Source: Planctomycetota bacterium
GTDB lineage: Bacteria > Planctomycetota > PUPC01 > JACPCR01
Direction: 5' to 3'
Assembly (NCBI GenBank): GCA_030740295.1
Contig: JASLXP010001248.1
Coordinates: 1 to 26,525, forward strand
Length of the DNA stretch: 26,525 bases
Shown here: positions 8,147-17,142 of the stretch, piece by piece
How the letters are laid out: each line of letters begins with the position of its first letter
How positions within the stretch are numbered: the stretch's first letter is position 1
The notes under the pieces: generated by a model
The model's input: the letters and a program-made list of their open reading frames with translations, nothing else
What the model was told of the DNA's origin: nothing
Databases searched by the model: none
Program-made: the position numbers and the translations under genes

Positions 8147-10441
8147 ATGCAAACCCAATCCACAAAGAGTCTCGCGTTGATTGGCGGATCGTTGGCCGCG
8201 CTTGGAGGATTCGCTGCTGCATGGTTTCTGTGGGTTTACACGCAGGGCTCTTATCAACTGTTCAGCCGGCTTGGCCTGAACGAATACATCGAGCCGCAGG
8301 GCGGTCTGGTTTATCTGGATGCCGCTCTGCTGCCGTGGGCTGTGTTCGGCGCCGCCATCGGTCTCATCGCTTGGAGTCTGCTCGTCTGGCGTTCAAAAGA
8401 AAAGGCAGGTACTCGTGAAGCAGTTTTGCGCTGGCTCTGGCTGGGATTGCCATCAACAACATTAATTCTCCAGCCTCTGTTGAGTCTGATATTTCCGGCA
8501 ACGCTCGTTCCAGTCTTTCATGGAATTCTAGTGGCTGGGCTGACGGCCGGGCTTATTGCCAATTCATTCATTCCAGGGATGCCGGAAGGTAAGCGAAACG
8601 AACGTGTGTGCACGATTGCCCTGGCCGCGCTGATGGCCCTTCACTTTGGACTGTTTGCCTTTCTGAATATCTGCCAGTTCCGTTCATTGAATCTCGGCTA
8701 CTTTGATTCGGGACAGATTGCGGAGGGGTATCACCAGACGTTTCGTGGGAAATTCATGATGACCTACAACCAGCCTCACCGCGGGGCAGGGGAAGGCACA
8801 TCGATGGATCATCTGTTCTGGACGCGGATTCTGGCGCTGCCAGTCTTCTGGCTTTTCCCATATCACGAAACGATTCTCGTGATTCATGCGCTCGCCCTGT
8901 GCATGGGGGCCTTGCCTGCATTTCTGCTGGCCAGAAATGTGTTGAAGAGCCCTTACCTGGGGCTTGGCTTCGCGGTGGCCTATTTGCTTTACACGCCGGT
9001 TCTGTTTCTTGAGTGTCGGGCCTCTTACGGGCCATCGGAAGAGGCACAGGCGGTCCCGATGTTGCTCGCCGCCTGCTATTGCCTGACCACTTCCCGACCA
9101 GGGCTGTGCATTGTCTGGGCGGCATGCGCGATGGCCGTTAAGGAAAACATGTCACCCACCGCAGCCATGATCGGGCTTTGGATGATAATCTTTACGCCGC
9201 ACAAGAAATGTGGAGCGGGACTGTTTGGCGGGGCCCTCGTTTACTTCATCGTGGGCACAAAGCTGATATTGCCGATGCTCGATGACCGTTCCTACGGATT
9301 CGTGGTCTCATACTTCAGTGATATCGGAGACGGTTACCGCGGTATTCTATGGCGTGTGATTACAGATCCGATTTACGTCATCAGATACATCTGCGATTAC
9401 CGAAATCTCAGCTTCGTGCTGCACCTGCTCGTGCCCCTTGGAATGCTGTCGCTTTTCAGTCCGAGCCGGCTCGCGATTCTGCTGCCGAGTCTGTTCTTCC
9501 TGCTCATCAGCAACATGCCCACACACCACACGATTCTGTTCTGGAATCATGCTTCGCTGGTGCCGATTCTTCTGTTTGCTGCGGTGTTTGGCGTGAGACG
9601 CGTTCAGGAATTGCTTCAGCAACATGCACCGAAACTTGATGTGCAGAATGCAGGTCTGGTCACCGCTGTCCTGATCTGCGCTGGCCTCTCTGCGTGGCTC
9701 TTTTTCGTTCGCATGCAGAGCGGCGCGAATTTCGAGATCAAGCCGCGGCATCATCTGGTGAAAGAAATTCGTGAACTGGTTCCCGTCGATACTTCTGTTC
9801 TGGTCAGCTATCGACTGTCAGGCCACTTCACCGAGAATCTCGTTCTGAATTGCACGAGGGAATACTATCCAGGCGAGCACCTCGGCGGAAAGGTGCTGCC
9901 GCTGGATCAAGAGTTCGTCGTTTTGGATCCATACGACCGATGGGCCTGGAAGGAGTACTACAAGACTCTTCGGTCCCGTGACCATGTCTTAAAAGACCCA
10001 AACTACGGCCTGGTGTATGAGCGTGGCCAGTTCTTTGTGTTCCGCCGCGGGGCACCACGTAAGAACCTGTGGAAGGGCATCAAGCTGGATTTCAAACCGT
10101 CGATGCAGATAAGGGTCGGCCAGATCCAGAGGGAAGGCGCGCGACTTCTGGGATGGAATCAGCCGCGGCGAATCGATCAGGCAACGCTGTTCGTCGAGAC
10201 TTTCTGGGAATGCGTCAAGCCCATGAACGAAGAATACGAGGTCGCCCTCAATTTCCAGTTGCCCGGCGGCGAAGTTATTTCTACCCGGCACCTGATGGCG
10301 AACTGGCTTTATCCGACCACGATTTGGAGAGCGGGGGACATCATCCGCGATGTCCGCAGGATTCGTTTTGCCGGAGGTGTCCCGAAGGATTTCAAACTGG
10401 GCGTCACGCTCGTGGAGCCGAATCCCTTCAGCACGGAATAG
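8147..10441 (+). CDS. DUF2079-family multi-pass membrane protein
   Basis: A 764-residue inner-membrane protein from the ATG at 8147. The start was chosen because the first membrane helix (LALIGGSLAALGGFAAAWFL) follows at once. Many hydrophobic helices run to about residue 540. The DUF2079 signature is visible: YFDSGQIAEGYHQTFRGKF, then DHLFWTRILALPVFWLFP, then ALALCMGALPAFLLARN, ending in AVKENMSP, which corresponds to the family's 'vKEd'. The family resembles GT-C glycosyltransferases, but its substrate is not established. The soluble C-terminal part (about 640-764) looks like a beta-sandwich (TTIWRAGDIIRD near the end). pabB starts 14 bases after its stop. No clear ribosome-binding site is seen. 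Confidence 0.85.
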   Translation: MQTQSTKSLALIGGSLAALGGFAAAWFLWVYTQGSYQLFSRLGLNEYIEPQGGLVYLDAALLPWAVFGAAIGLIAWSLLVWRSKEKAGTREAVLRWLWLGLPSTTLILQPLLSLIFPATLVPVFHGILVAGLTAGLIANSFIPGMPEGKRNERVCTIALAALMALHFGLFAFLNICQFRSLNLGYFDSGQIAEGYHQTFRGKFMMTYNQPHRGAGEGTSMDHLFWTRILALPVFWLFPYHETILVIHALALCMGALPAFLLARNVLKSPYLGLGFAVAYLLYTPVLFLECRASYGPSEEAQAVPMLLAACYCLTTSRPGLCIVWAACAMAVKENMSPTAAMIGLWMIIFTPHKKCGAGLFGGALVYFIVGTKLILPMLDDRSYGFVVSYFSDIGDGYRGILWRVITDPIYVIRYICDYRNLSFVLHLLVPLGMLSLFSPSRLAILLPSLFFLLISNMPTHHTILFWNHASLVPILLFAAVFGVRRVQELLQQHAPKLDVQNAGLVTAVLICAGLSAWLFFVRMQSGANFEIKPRHHLVKEIRELVPVDTSVLVSYRLSGHFTENLVLNCTREYYPGEHLGGKVLPLDQEFVVLDPYDRWAWKEYYKTLRSRDHVLKDPNYGLVYERGQFFVFRRGAPRKNLWKGIKLDFKPSMQIRVGQIQREGARLLGWNQPRRIDQATLFVETFWECVKPMNEEYEVALNFQLPGGEVISTRHLMANWLYPTTIWRAGDIIRDVRRIRFAGGVPKDFKLGVTLVEPNPFSTE

Positions 10442-10455
10442 AAACACGCAACGGC

Positions 10456-11904
10456 ATGGCCTTCGTTAAGGAACTAAGCACATCCATCACACCATGGGAT
10501 GCATTTCAGCGCATCTGCGACCTGCCTTGGGCACTGTTCCTGGACAGCTCGAGAGAGCATGAAGAACTGGGACGGTACGCGTTTATCACTGCAGATCCGA
10601 TCGATAGGGTCGAGTATCGGCCGGATAGTGGTGCGGGCGTTCCGCGACCGTACAAGAGTAGTGTGGGCCCTGCGCGACCGCATGAAAAACGCCAACCATG
10701 CAGAGACATCTTTGGCGAATTGGAGGGCCTGTTGAGTCGAAGTCCCAAGGAAACGCTCGCCGGCCTTCCACCATTTCAAGGAGGAATTGCCGGGCTTTTT
10801 TCATACGACCTGCTGCACTGCATCGAAGATGTTGACCGGCCAAAGTTTGATGAGTTCGAGATGCCTTATGTTGCGGTGGGACTTTATTCCTGGGTGATCG
10901 GATTCGATCTGGTCGAAGACAGGGCCTGGATCATTTCACAGACCCTTACCCGGCGAGTTGACGAGACGGACGCGGAGAGAACCGGGATGGAGATTCTGCG
11001 AAGGCTCGACCAGCGGCCGCCGCACTGCATCAAGTACAGGAGTGCTCGCCGGACAATTCTGGCCCCCCAGTCTGATGTGCCCGCACTGCCTGGTCTCACC
11101 AGCAATTTTTCGCGTGATGATTATCTGAAGGCAAGCGAAGAGGCCATCGAATACATCCACGCGGGTGACATCTTTCAGGCGAACCTTTCACAGCGGTTGT
11201 TGTATCAGTCGAGTCATTCGCCGCTCGACATCTATGAACGGCTCCGGACGCGGAATCCCGCCAACTTCAGCGCTTATTTTGATGCTGGTACATTTCAGAT
11301 AGCCAGCGCATCACCGGAACGTTTCCTATGGGTCAACGAGCGGGAAATCGAGACCCGGCCCATCAAAGGCACAAGGCGGCGCAAGGCTGATCTGGCCGAA
11401 GATGCAGCCGCCAAAGAAGAGCTCTTTCACAGCACTAAAGATCGCGCGGAAAACGTGATGATTGTCGATCTCCTGCGCAACGATCTGTCCAAAGTTTCCG
11501 AGCCGGATTCGGTGACTGTGCCGAAGCTGTTCAACATCGAATCTGCCGAGTATGTGCATCATCTGGTAAGCGAAGTGCGAGCGAGGTTGTTGCCTGATAC
11601 CACGCCGCTCGCAGTGCTCAAAGCCTGCTTCCCGGGCGGCTCGATTACCGGCGCGCCCAAAGTTCGCGCCATGGAGATCATTTCCGAGCTCGAGCCCACG
11701 GCCCGAGGCGCCTACTGCGGCAGCCTGGTCTACATTGGCTTTGACGGGGCCATGGATTCGAGCATCCTGATTCGCACGTTCACTTTCAAAGATGACTGGA
11801 TTCAGTTTCCCGTCGGTGGCGGCATCGTTGCTCAGTCAGAGCCCGAGGAAGAATATGCTGAGACCATGCACAAAGCGGAAGGCATGCTGCGGGCGCTGGC
11901 CTGA
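10456..11904 (+). CDS. pabB: aminodeoxychorismate synthase component I
   Basis: Adds ammonia to chorismate to give 4-amino-4-deoxychorismate, the precursor of p-aminobenzoate and folate. It is 482 residues, a normal length. The chorismate-binding half carries ASASPERFL, then PIKGT at 302-306, then ENVMIVDLLRNDLSK, then GGSITGAPKVRAMEII. The Lys in PIKGT (K304) is the residue that separates PabB from anthranilate synthase, which has PIAGT. GGSITGAPK rather than the TrpE form also favours PabB. No glutaminase partner (PabA) or lyase (PabC) is visible. It lies between a DUF2079 protein and an exported isomerase-like protein, so the local operon gives no pathway context. Start: the ATG 14 bases after the previous stop. 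Confidence 0.95.
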   Translation: MAFVKELSTSITPWDAFQRICDLPWALFLDSSREHEELGRYAFITADPIDRVEYRPDSGAGVPRPYKSSVGPARPHEKRQPCRDIFGELEGLLSRSPKETLAGLPPFQGGIAGLFSYDLLHCIEDVDRPKFDEFEMPYVAVGLYSWVIGFDLVEDRAWIISQTLTRRVDETDAERTGMEILRRLDQRPPHCIKYRSARRTILAPQSDVPALPGLTSNFSRDDYLKASEEAIEYIHAGDIFQANLSQRLLYQSSHSPLDIYERLRTRNPANFSAYFDAGTFQIASASPERFLWVNEREIETRPIKGTRRRKADLAEDAAAKEELFHSTKDRAENVMIVDLLRNDLSKVSEPDSVTVPKLFNIESAEYVHHLVSEVRARLLPDTTPLAVLKACFPGGSITGAPKVRAMEIISELEPTARGAYCGSLVYIGFDGAMDSSILIRTFTFKDDWIQFPVGGGIVAQSEPEEEYAETMHKAEGMLRALA

Positions 11905-11965
11905 CACAAATCGGTTTTATATGAACGTCGGATCGATTAAGAAATCGCTACAGAATCCACATCTC

Positions 11966-11970
11966 AAGGA
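11966..11970 (+). promoter_or_regulatory. ribosome-binding site
   Basis: AAGGA, 6 bases before the ATG at 11977. It fixes the start of the Tat-exported isomerase-like protein. Confidence 0.65.
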
Positions 11971-11976
11971 ACACCT

Positions 11977-12915
11977 ATGAACGAAGACGCACAACCAAAA
12001 GAAGAAGCGGATGAAGTCTCACGTCGTGGCCTGTTCAGAAACGCCGTTCTGGCCGCCACGGGCGCGGGCCTCAGCCTGGCGGCCCTTGCGGAGGAGGCTA
12101 ACGCTGAGCCAGTAGTTCCCGGCGATTACAGGATCGAGAACGGGCGTATCCGTCAGTCCATCATGGGTTGGTGTTTTAATCCGATGCCAGCCGTCGAGCT
12201 GGCTGGTCACTGCAAGGAGATTGGCCTGGTAGCGATGGAGGGGATTCCTTCCAAGTTTTATCCGAAGGTGCGCGAGCTTGGCCTGAAGATCTCGCTGGTC
12301 GGCAGCCACGGATTCGCCAAAGGTCCATTCAGTACCGCTAATCACGGATTCTGTATCAAGAAGCTGACCGATGGGATAGATCTCGCCGCAGAGATAGGCA
12401 CAGACAATGTCATCACTTTCACCGGGATGACCGAGAAAGGAATCACTCCAGAGGCCGGCACGAAGAACTGTGTTGATTGCTGGAAGAAGGTAATCGGCCG
12501 TGCAGAGAAGAAGGGAGTAACCCTCTGCCTGGAGCACCTGAATTCCCGCGACGACACACACCCGATGAAAGGGCATCCCGGCTACTTTGGCGACGATGTC
12601 GATTTCTGTGTAGACCTCATCAAGCGGATAGATTCACCGAACATGAAGCTGCTGTTCGATATCTATCACGTGCAGATCATGAATGGGGACGTCATCCGCC
12701 GCATCAGACAATACAAGGATGTGATTGCCCACATCCACACCGCAGGAGTACCTGGCCGCGCCGAGCTCGATCACACGCAGGAGCTGAATTACCCCGCCAT
12801 CATGCAAGCTCTGCTTGATATCGATTACAAGGGCTATGTGGCGCAGGAATTCATCCCGACGTGGGAGGATAGAGTTTTAGCGCTCAGACATGCGGCGATG
12901 GTCTGTGATGTTTAG
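11977..12915 (+). CDS. Tat-exported hydroxypyruvate isomerase-like TIM-barrel protein
   Basis: 312 residues. The N-terminus carries a twin-arginine signal (SRRGLF at 15-20, then an Ala-rich hydrophobic run ending ANA near residue 43), so it is probably folded before export. The rest is an AP-endonuclease-2/xylose-isomerase type TIM barrel close to hydroxypyruvate isomerases. LCLEHLNSR supplies E186 and VAQEFIP supplies E291, matching the two metal/catalytic glutamates of the Hyi family. GHPGYFGDD and LLFDIYHVQ are further family motifs. Hyi itself interconverts hydroxypyruvate and tartronate semialdehyde in the cytoplasm. An exported version is common in PVC bacteria but its substrate is unknown, so no gene symbol is given. 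Confidence 0.88.
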   Translation: MNEDAQPKEEADEVSRRGLFRNAVLAATGAGLSLAALAEEANAEPVVPGDYRIENGRIRQSIMGWCFNPMPAVELAGHCKEIGLVAMEGIPSKFYPKVRELGLKISLVGSHGFAKGPFSTANHGFCIKKLTDGIDLAAEIGTDNVITFTGMTEKGITPEAGTKNCVDCWKKVIGRAEKKGVTLCLEHLNSRDDTHPMKGHPGYFGDDVDFCVDLIKRIDSPNMKLLFDIYHVQIMNGDVIRRIRQYKDVIAHIHTAGVPGRAELDHTQELNYPAIMQALLDIDYKGYVAQEFIPTWEDRVLALRHAAMVCDV

Positions 12916-12988
12916 AGTCTTTCATGTGACACGGATGAATCAAGAACACGGTTCGGTAGAGGATGGTCAAAGCCACGGATTGTTGGAT

Positions 12989-13504
12989 ATGAATGATTCC
13001 TATAAATCTGCCTGTCTGGTTCTATCTATCCTGGCGTGCACCTTGTTATCTTCGTGCGTTACCTCGACCACAAAGAGTTCATCGCAATCAGTCCTTGTAT
13101 TTGAGGTCCGGTTCGCACATGAATCCGAAGGGGGGCTCCGAGTTGGCAATCCTGTGCGTATCGCCGGGTCGCAGGTCGGACGCGTGGTTCGGGTAGAACG
13201 AAAGTTTGAAAACTCGATCGGAGAAAGTCGCACCTATGCCATGGTCCATGTGGACGCTACCAATAGGCTGAGGGTGGAGGATCGAATCGCCATTCGATTC
13301 GATGATGCCGCCAGGGAAAACTACATCGAGATTAGCCTGAAGGATGGCGACCGCTCCAAATGGCGGCCGATTGAAAACGGCATGCTGATGGAAGGAGAGG
13401 CAGGTTCTACCCTCACGGAGAAAGTGAAGGGGGCTTCGTCTTCTCTCTCCGAAAAAATCAAGGGCGGTTTTGAGAATCTCAGAAAGAAGGTCCAGGGCAA
13501 TTAA
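12989..13504 (+). CDS. lipoprotein with a single MCE/MlaD-like domain
   Basis: 171 residues from the ATG at 12989. The start was chosen because a lipoprotein signal follows directly: a hydrophobic run, then lipobox LSSC with Cys at 23. Residues about 35-125 resemble an MCE/MlaD domain (GLRVGNPVRIAGSQVGRVVRV), the lipid-binding fold of lipid transport systems between membranes. The C-terminal part (about 140-171) holds two related Lys/Ser-rich helical segments (LTEKVKGA and LSEKIKGG). Most MCE proteins sit beside an MlaE permease and MlaF ATPase; neither is seen here. The next gene is a membrane protein 41 bases on and may be its partner, which is inference. Confidence 0.75.
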   Translation: MNDSYKSACLVLSILACTLLSSCVTSTTKSSSQSVLVFEVRFAHESEGGLRVGNPVRIAGSQVGRVVRVERKFENSIGESRTYAMVHVDATNRLRVEDRIAIRFDDAARENYIEISLKDGDRSKWRPIENGMLMEGEAGSTLTEKVKGASSSLSEKIKGGFENLRKKVQGN

Positions 13505-13545
13505 GCGATCTTGAATCCACCGCGGTTTGCCGCTTCGATTTAGCT

Positions 13546-14091
13546 ATGGCAGAGAAGCGCAAGACGTATTCAACCATCAGCGGCATTTCGTGGCGCCAAC
13601 CGATTGGCGGCGCGGTCACGAAATGGTCCGCGGAAGACTGGGTCGCGTTCGGCCCACTGCTCAGCTTCAACATCGGTCTTTACTGGATCCTGTTCCTTCT
13701 CGAGCAGTTTACGGCCTCCAGGCGCAACGCGTTCCTGGATGAGGGCTTTTTTGCGCTGTCCTGCGTTCTTGCGTACGTGAACGCTCTCTACGGGATGGGG
13801 TTCGCCCGCGACTTTGCGGATCTTTGCGGGGAGGAAACGCTGACAAAACGGGTCATCTGCCGTATCGCCGGAAACCTGGTTCCCATCAGTATTGTCTCGA
13901 TTTTTGTATTCATCGGTTTCGATGGGGGTAAAGGGTTCCTGGACCTGAATACGATCTCGTCTTCCGTTGGGCCGCTGGGATTACTGCGCGCGGTAGTCGT
14001 GGTCTTTCAGCCTTTTCTGGCCCTGACGGGGTGCCTGCCTTTGCTGGTCTGGCTGTGGTGCAAGGGCAAGTTGACGTTGCGCACCGCTTGA
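13546..14091 (+). CDS. four-helix membrane protein of unknown function
   Basis: 181 residues, not recognised. After a polar N-terminus of about 30 residues there are four likely membrane helices, at about 32-55, 67-90, 103-127 and 143-172 (last one FLALTGCLPLLVWLW). A short polar Lys-containing tail ends the protein. It follows the MCE-like lipoprotein by 41 bases on the same strand and ends 11 bases from the convergent HEAT-repeat gene. The ATG at 13546 is the only start that keeps all helices. No strong ribosome-binding site. The real-gene call rests on the membrane pattern and gene spacing. Confidence 0.75.
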   Translation: MAEKRKTYSTISGISWRQPIGGAVTKWSAEDWVAFGPLLSFNIGLYWILFLLEQFTASRRNAFLDEGFFALSCVLAYVNALYGMGFARDFADLCGEETLTKRVICRIAGNLVPISIVSIFVFIGFDGGKGFLDLNTISSSVGPLGLLRAVVVVFQPFLALTGCLPLLVWLWCKGKLTLRTA

Positions 14092-14102
14092 GAAGTCGGT
14101 GG

Positions 14103-16112
14103 TTATCGCGCGGACTTCTGCGTCACCGATTCCATCACCTGCCCGGTCTTGGATGCAATCTTGACAGCCAGCCACCACCATTCCTTCACGTTGCCTACCC
14201 GGACGAAAATGCGATTGGAACCCTTGACGATATTGGCCTCTACGGTGTGCTCGCCCGCGGTCTTCTGTTCGGAGACCTGCTTGCCGTTTAGCCAGAGGGT
14301 GTGCGAATCGTCCACGTAGATGAGAAGTTTCACGGCCTCGTCGGCTTCAGATTGGAAGTCGGCCACTGCGAAGGCGGTCTTGTTTTCGGTGGTTGGCGGG
14401 AAGTAGAGCTCGTGGAGCGGGACTCGGAATTCCTGGTTGGTGATGGTGTGCGGTTGCCACTTGATATCGCCTTCCGCGTCTTCGTCAGTGTCTTTGTATT
14501 CCTGCTTGAAATTAAAGTTGGACGGGGTCGGCAGTTCTACCTGGGCGACCTCGGTTTTGGGTTGTGCTTCTTCTTCCGTATCCTCTGTCTGTTGAGGGGT
14601 CGGAAAGGATGCCAGCAGCATCCAATGGGTGAGGATGCCCTGGGCTTTGGCCATACGCGTGCGGCCGTCATCATCGCTGATGGGAAGCAGGATCTTGCGC
14701 GCGGTGTTCCGCAGGTTTTTGTCCGGGCTGTTGAGCATGTATGTGAGGGCCTCGAGCGCGGCTTCGAATTCGTCCGGCTTGATGTGACGCCGGAGCAGGT
14801 CAAGTGTGTAGTGGCGGATGTGGCTGTCCTGGCTTGTGAGATGAGGTGCAACGAAAGAGATTATCCCAGACTCCGGAAGGGGGCCTTTGGAACTGCGCAC
14901 CACGTTCAAAGTATGATGGCGGATGTGCCGGTCGTTGTCGTTCAGCAGCGGTCGCAGGGGCGTATAAATGTCGGTCGTCTTGCATTTGCCGAGGCTGCTG
15001 ATCGCGTACTGGCGGATGTTGCGGTCCTGATGGCTGAGATATGTGATGAAGACCTCGTGATAGGCATCGGGATCGAAATTGGCCAGCAGGCTGAAGCTGG
15101 TTGTCAGGTATGGCTGATACCGTTTGTCCTGTTTTTTGAGAATCTTCGCCAGGGCATCGCACCCTTTGGTCGAAGGCTTCAACTGCAGCAGCTTGAGGCA
15201 CGTTGAATAATAGCTCTTGTCTTTACCGACCAGCTTCTCGATCATGGGTGTTGCCAGCGCGTCCGGCTCGAATTCGATCAGGGCCTGTTCGCAAGCCTTC
15301 TTTACACGATGGTCTCGATCTTTGGCCATGCCTTCGAAGAGTGCCTGGATCGCCTGCTTAAACCGGGCGGCCCGGATCGCCTTTGCGGCTTCGAAACGCA
15401 CATCCCACAGCTCATGCTGTAGAAGCTCGAGCAAGGCATTTCTGGCCTCCCCGGTGTTGATGTATTGCAGACTCCTGACCGCGGCCCGGACAATTTCTTT
15501 GTCTTCATCCTCCATGGCAGCAGAAACGCTGTCCCACGCGCCTTTGCCCTTCAGCCGTGCAAGGGACACGATAGCAGTACGGCGAATGGAAATATCCTCA
15601 TCTTTCATGGCTTTCTGAATGGTCGCTTCGCCGGCAACCTTTCCGATGATGCCGAGGGATTCGATAGCCGCATTGCGGAGTTGAACAGGATGTTTGGCAT
15701 CGAAGAATGCGATAGCGTCATTCAGTAAAGCTGCGCCTTTTGTCCGGGCAAGAGCAACAAGCGCGCGCCCCCTGAGCCACGGATGCTCCTTTCCGATGAG
15801 GATGGCCCGAATCGGCTTTTCCGCCTCATCGATATTCCACTTGGCAAGCTGTGACATGGCCGCGCTTTTGAGAATCCAGTCGCCATCTGTCAGGTCAGCA
15901 AAAGCCTTTTCGAGCGCGAGTGCGGAGGGGAGAGGCTCGGCCGAAATGGAAACAAGGCCTAAAGCGAGAATGCAGGTCAGGCAAGAGTGCCATTCCGGCT
16001 GGCATGGGCGGCGACCTTCGGTCACAGCAGAGCCGGCGAGACGCCGGCGTGCCCAGGGGTTGGTGACAGACCAACCTGCGCACGACCATTGACCATCGAT
16101 CAATGACCTCAT
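14103..16112 (-). CDS. secreted HEAT-repeat protein with C-terminal beta-sandwich
   Basis: 669 residues from the ATG at 16112, which follows the upstream gene's stop as TGA-G-ATG and is probably coupled to it. Residues about 60-500 are HEAT repeats, for example IRRTAIVSLARL, VRAAVRSLQYI, IRQYAISSLGKC and IRHHTLNVVRS. A Glu/Pro-rich linker near 510-530 leads to a C-terminal beta-sandwich with LWLNGKQV and KGSNRIFVRVGN, similar to sugar-enzyme accessory domains. A hydrophobic segment, LTCILALGLVSISA at about 46-59, looks like a signal peptide but sits unusually far from the start. The stretch before it (residues 13-34) is encoded by a palindromic repeat, so the N-terminus may have been altered by insertion. 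HEAT domains usually bind proteins; the partner is unknown. Confidence 0.85.
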   Translation of the reverse strand: MRSLIDGQWSCAGWSVTNPWARRRLAGSAVTEGRRPCQPEWHSCLTCILALGLVSISAEPLPSALALEKAFADLTDGDWILKSAAMSQLAKWNIDEAEKPIRAILIGKEHPWLRGRALVALARTKGAALLNDAIAFFDAKHPVQLRNAAIESLGIIGKVAGEATIQKAMKDEDISIRRTAIVSLARLKGKGAWDSVSAAMEDEDKEIVRAAVRSLQYINTGEARNALLELLQHELWDVRFEAAKAIRAARFKQAIQALFEGMAKDRDHRVKKACEQALIEFEPDALATPMIEKLVGKDKSYYSTCLKLLQLKPSTKGCDALAKILKKQDKRYQPYLTTSFSLLANFDPDAYHEVFITYLSHQDRNIRQYAISSLGKCKTTDIYTPLRPLLNDNDRHIRHHTLNVVRSSKGPLPESGIISFVAPHLTSQDSHIRHYTLDLLRRHIKPDEFEAALEALTYMLNSPDKNLRNTARKILLPISDDDGRTRMAKAQGILTHWMLLASFPTPQQTEDTEEEAQPKTEVAQVELPTPSNFNFKQEYKDTDEDAEGDIKWQPHTITNQEFRVPLHELYFPPTTENKTAFAVADFQSEADEAVKLLIYVDDSHTLWLNGKQVSEQKTAGEHTVEANIVKGSNRIFVRVGNVKEWWWLAVKIASKTGQVMESVTQKSAR
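16013..16076. repeat. three consecutive hairpins inside the 5' end of the HEAT gene
   Basis: Three perfect stems follow one another: GACC-TTC-GGTC (16013-16023), GCCGGCG-AGA-CGCCGGC (16032-16048) and GGTTGGT-GACAG-ACCAACC (16058-16076). Together they look like a dispersed compound palindromic element. In the HEAT-repeat gene they are read through as residues 13-34, a stretch rich in Arg, Gly and Trp unlike the rest of the protein. Confidence 0.65.
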
Positions 16113-16113
16113 C

Positions 16114-17142
16114 TCAACGCTGATAAATGGGCAGGAAACGATACGGCACGCCAAGGATCAAAATCGACATCGAGGTCGAATATGCCCTGCCGCCGGGGCC
16201 GCCCGACCAACTGCCGTCGGAATCCTGCTTGAGGAGGAGGGCATCGCGGATCTTTGGATACCACTCGTTGTAGTGCCGCTCACCGGCCTGATACATGGCC
16301 TGGATGGCGTAATAATGGCCGTAGTAATAGTGACTGGTCTGCGAGAAATTTGACTCGTCGGATTTGCGGAGATAGTAGAGCCCGGCCTTCACTGCGCGGG
16401 TGTCCCGTTCACCTGACATGAGCAGAGACATCACGCCAGCCGCGGAGCGGGCGAATCCTGGACCTCTCCGGCTCGTGTAGCCAAAACCGCCCTGAAACTG
16501 ATTCTGAAGGCTCTTTACGTATTTCAGCGCATTCTGAATTACCTTGTCCGGCACAAGGATACCGGCCTCTTTTGCCGAGGCGAGAGCCACAATCTGCATG
16601 ACGGTGACCGAGATGTCCGCGCTTTCCGGCCGCGGATTATACCGCCATCCGCCCTGTTTGTTCTGGGAGCGCAAGATGACACTCACTGCCTTCTTGAGGA
16701 CGTTGCGCAGTTCTTGTCGGTCGCTCATCCCCCAGACCTCCGACAGGGCAAGCGTGGCGAGGCCGTGTTCATACATGGATTTGCCCATGTAGCCGTTGCC
16801 GGACTCCGACGCTTCGATCAGGTAATCGACCGCACGGGAAAGCTTGGCCGAGTAAGGCGGCCGGCCGGGGAAGTACCCCTTGACCATGAAAGCCATAAGG
16901 CCCAGAGCGGTGTTGGCGATTTTGTGGTTACTCTCCCAACTGCCATCGTTGTTCTGATTCCGGGCGAGGAAGTCCAGGCCTTTCTTGATGGCCTTTTCCG
17001 CGGTGGGGCTGAGCTCTGCGACGCGAACGCGGGTTTCTGCTAAGCAAGGATTGGTGAGGATCACCAGCGCGGCAAAGGAAGTGGCGAGTGTGTAGGAATT
17101 CACAGTTCTTTTGTGTCTATTCAATAATCTCGGCCAGATCAC
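16114..17142 (-). CDS. secreted prenyltransferase/squalene-cyclase-repeat protein
   Basis: 342 residues with a signal peptide (Arg/Lys-rich n-region, LATSFAALVILTNPCLA). The body is an alpha/alpha toroid built from repeats carrying QW-type motifs: LARNQNNDGSW, LRSQNKQGGWRY, KSLQNQFQGGFGY and LKQDSDGSWSG. This is the fold of squalene cyclases and prenyltransferase subunits, but the DXDD acid motif of true cyclases is not apparent. The protein is also only half cyclase length, so a structural or binding role is likely. Such proteins recur in PVC genomes near VWA/BatA clusters. The ATG at 17142 overlaps the end of brnA by 26 bases. A GTG at 17103 would remove the overlap but also the positive n-region. 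Confidence 0.87.
   Translation of the reverse strand: MIWPRLLNRHKRTVNSYTLATSFAALVILTNPCLAETRVRVAELSPTAEKAIKKGLDFLARNQNNDGSWESNHKIANTALGLMAFMVKGYFPGRPPYSAKLSRAVDYLIEASESGNGYMGKSMYEHGLATLALSEVWGMSDRQELRNVLKKAVSVILRSQNKQGGWRYNPRPESADISVTVMQIVALASAKEAGILVPDKVIQNALKYVKSLQNQFQGGFGYTSRRGPGFARSAAGVMSLLMSGERDTRAVKAGLYYLRKSDESNFSQTSHYYYGHYYAIQAMYQAGERHYNEWYPKIRDALLLKQDSDGSWSGGPGGRAYSTSMSILILGVPYRFLPIYQR

Noticed and set aside
15895..16089. 64-codon minus-strand frame carrying ATG codons near the HEAT gene signal segment
   Set aside because: It is out of frame with the HEAT repeats and contains no hydrophobic signal; it was considered as an original start and dismissed.
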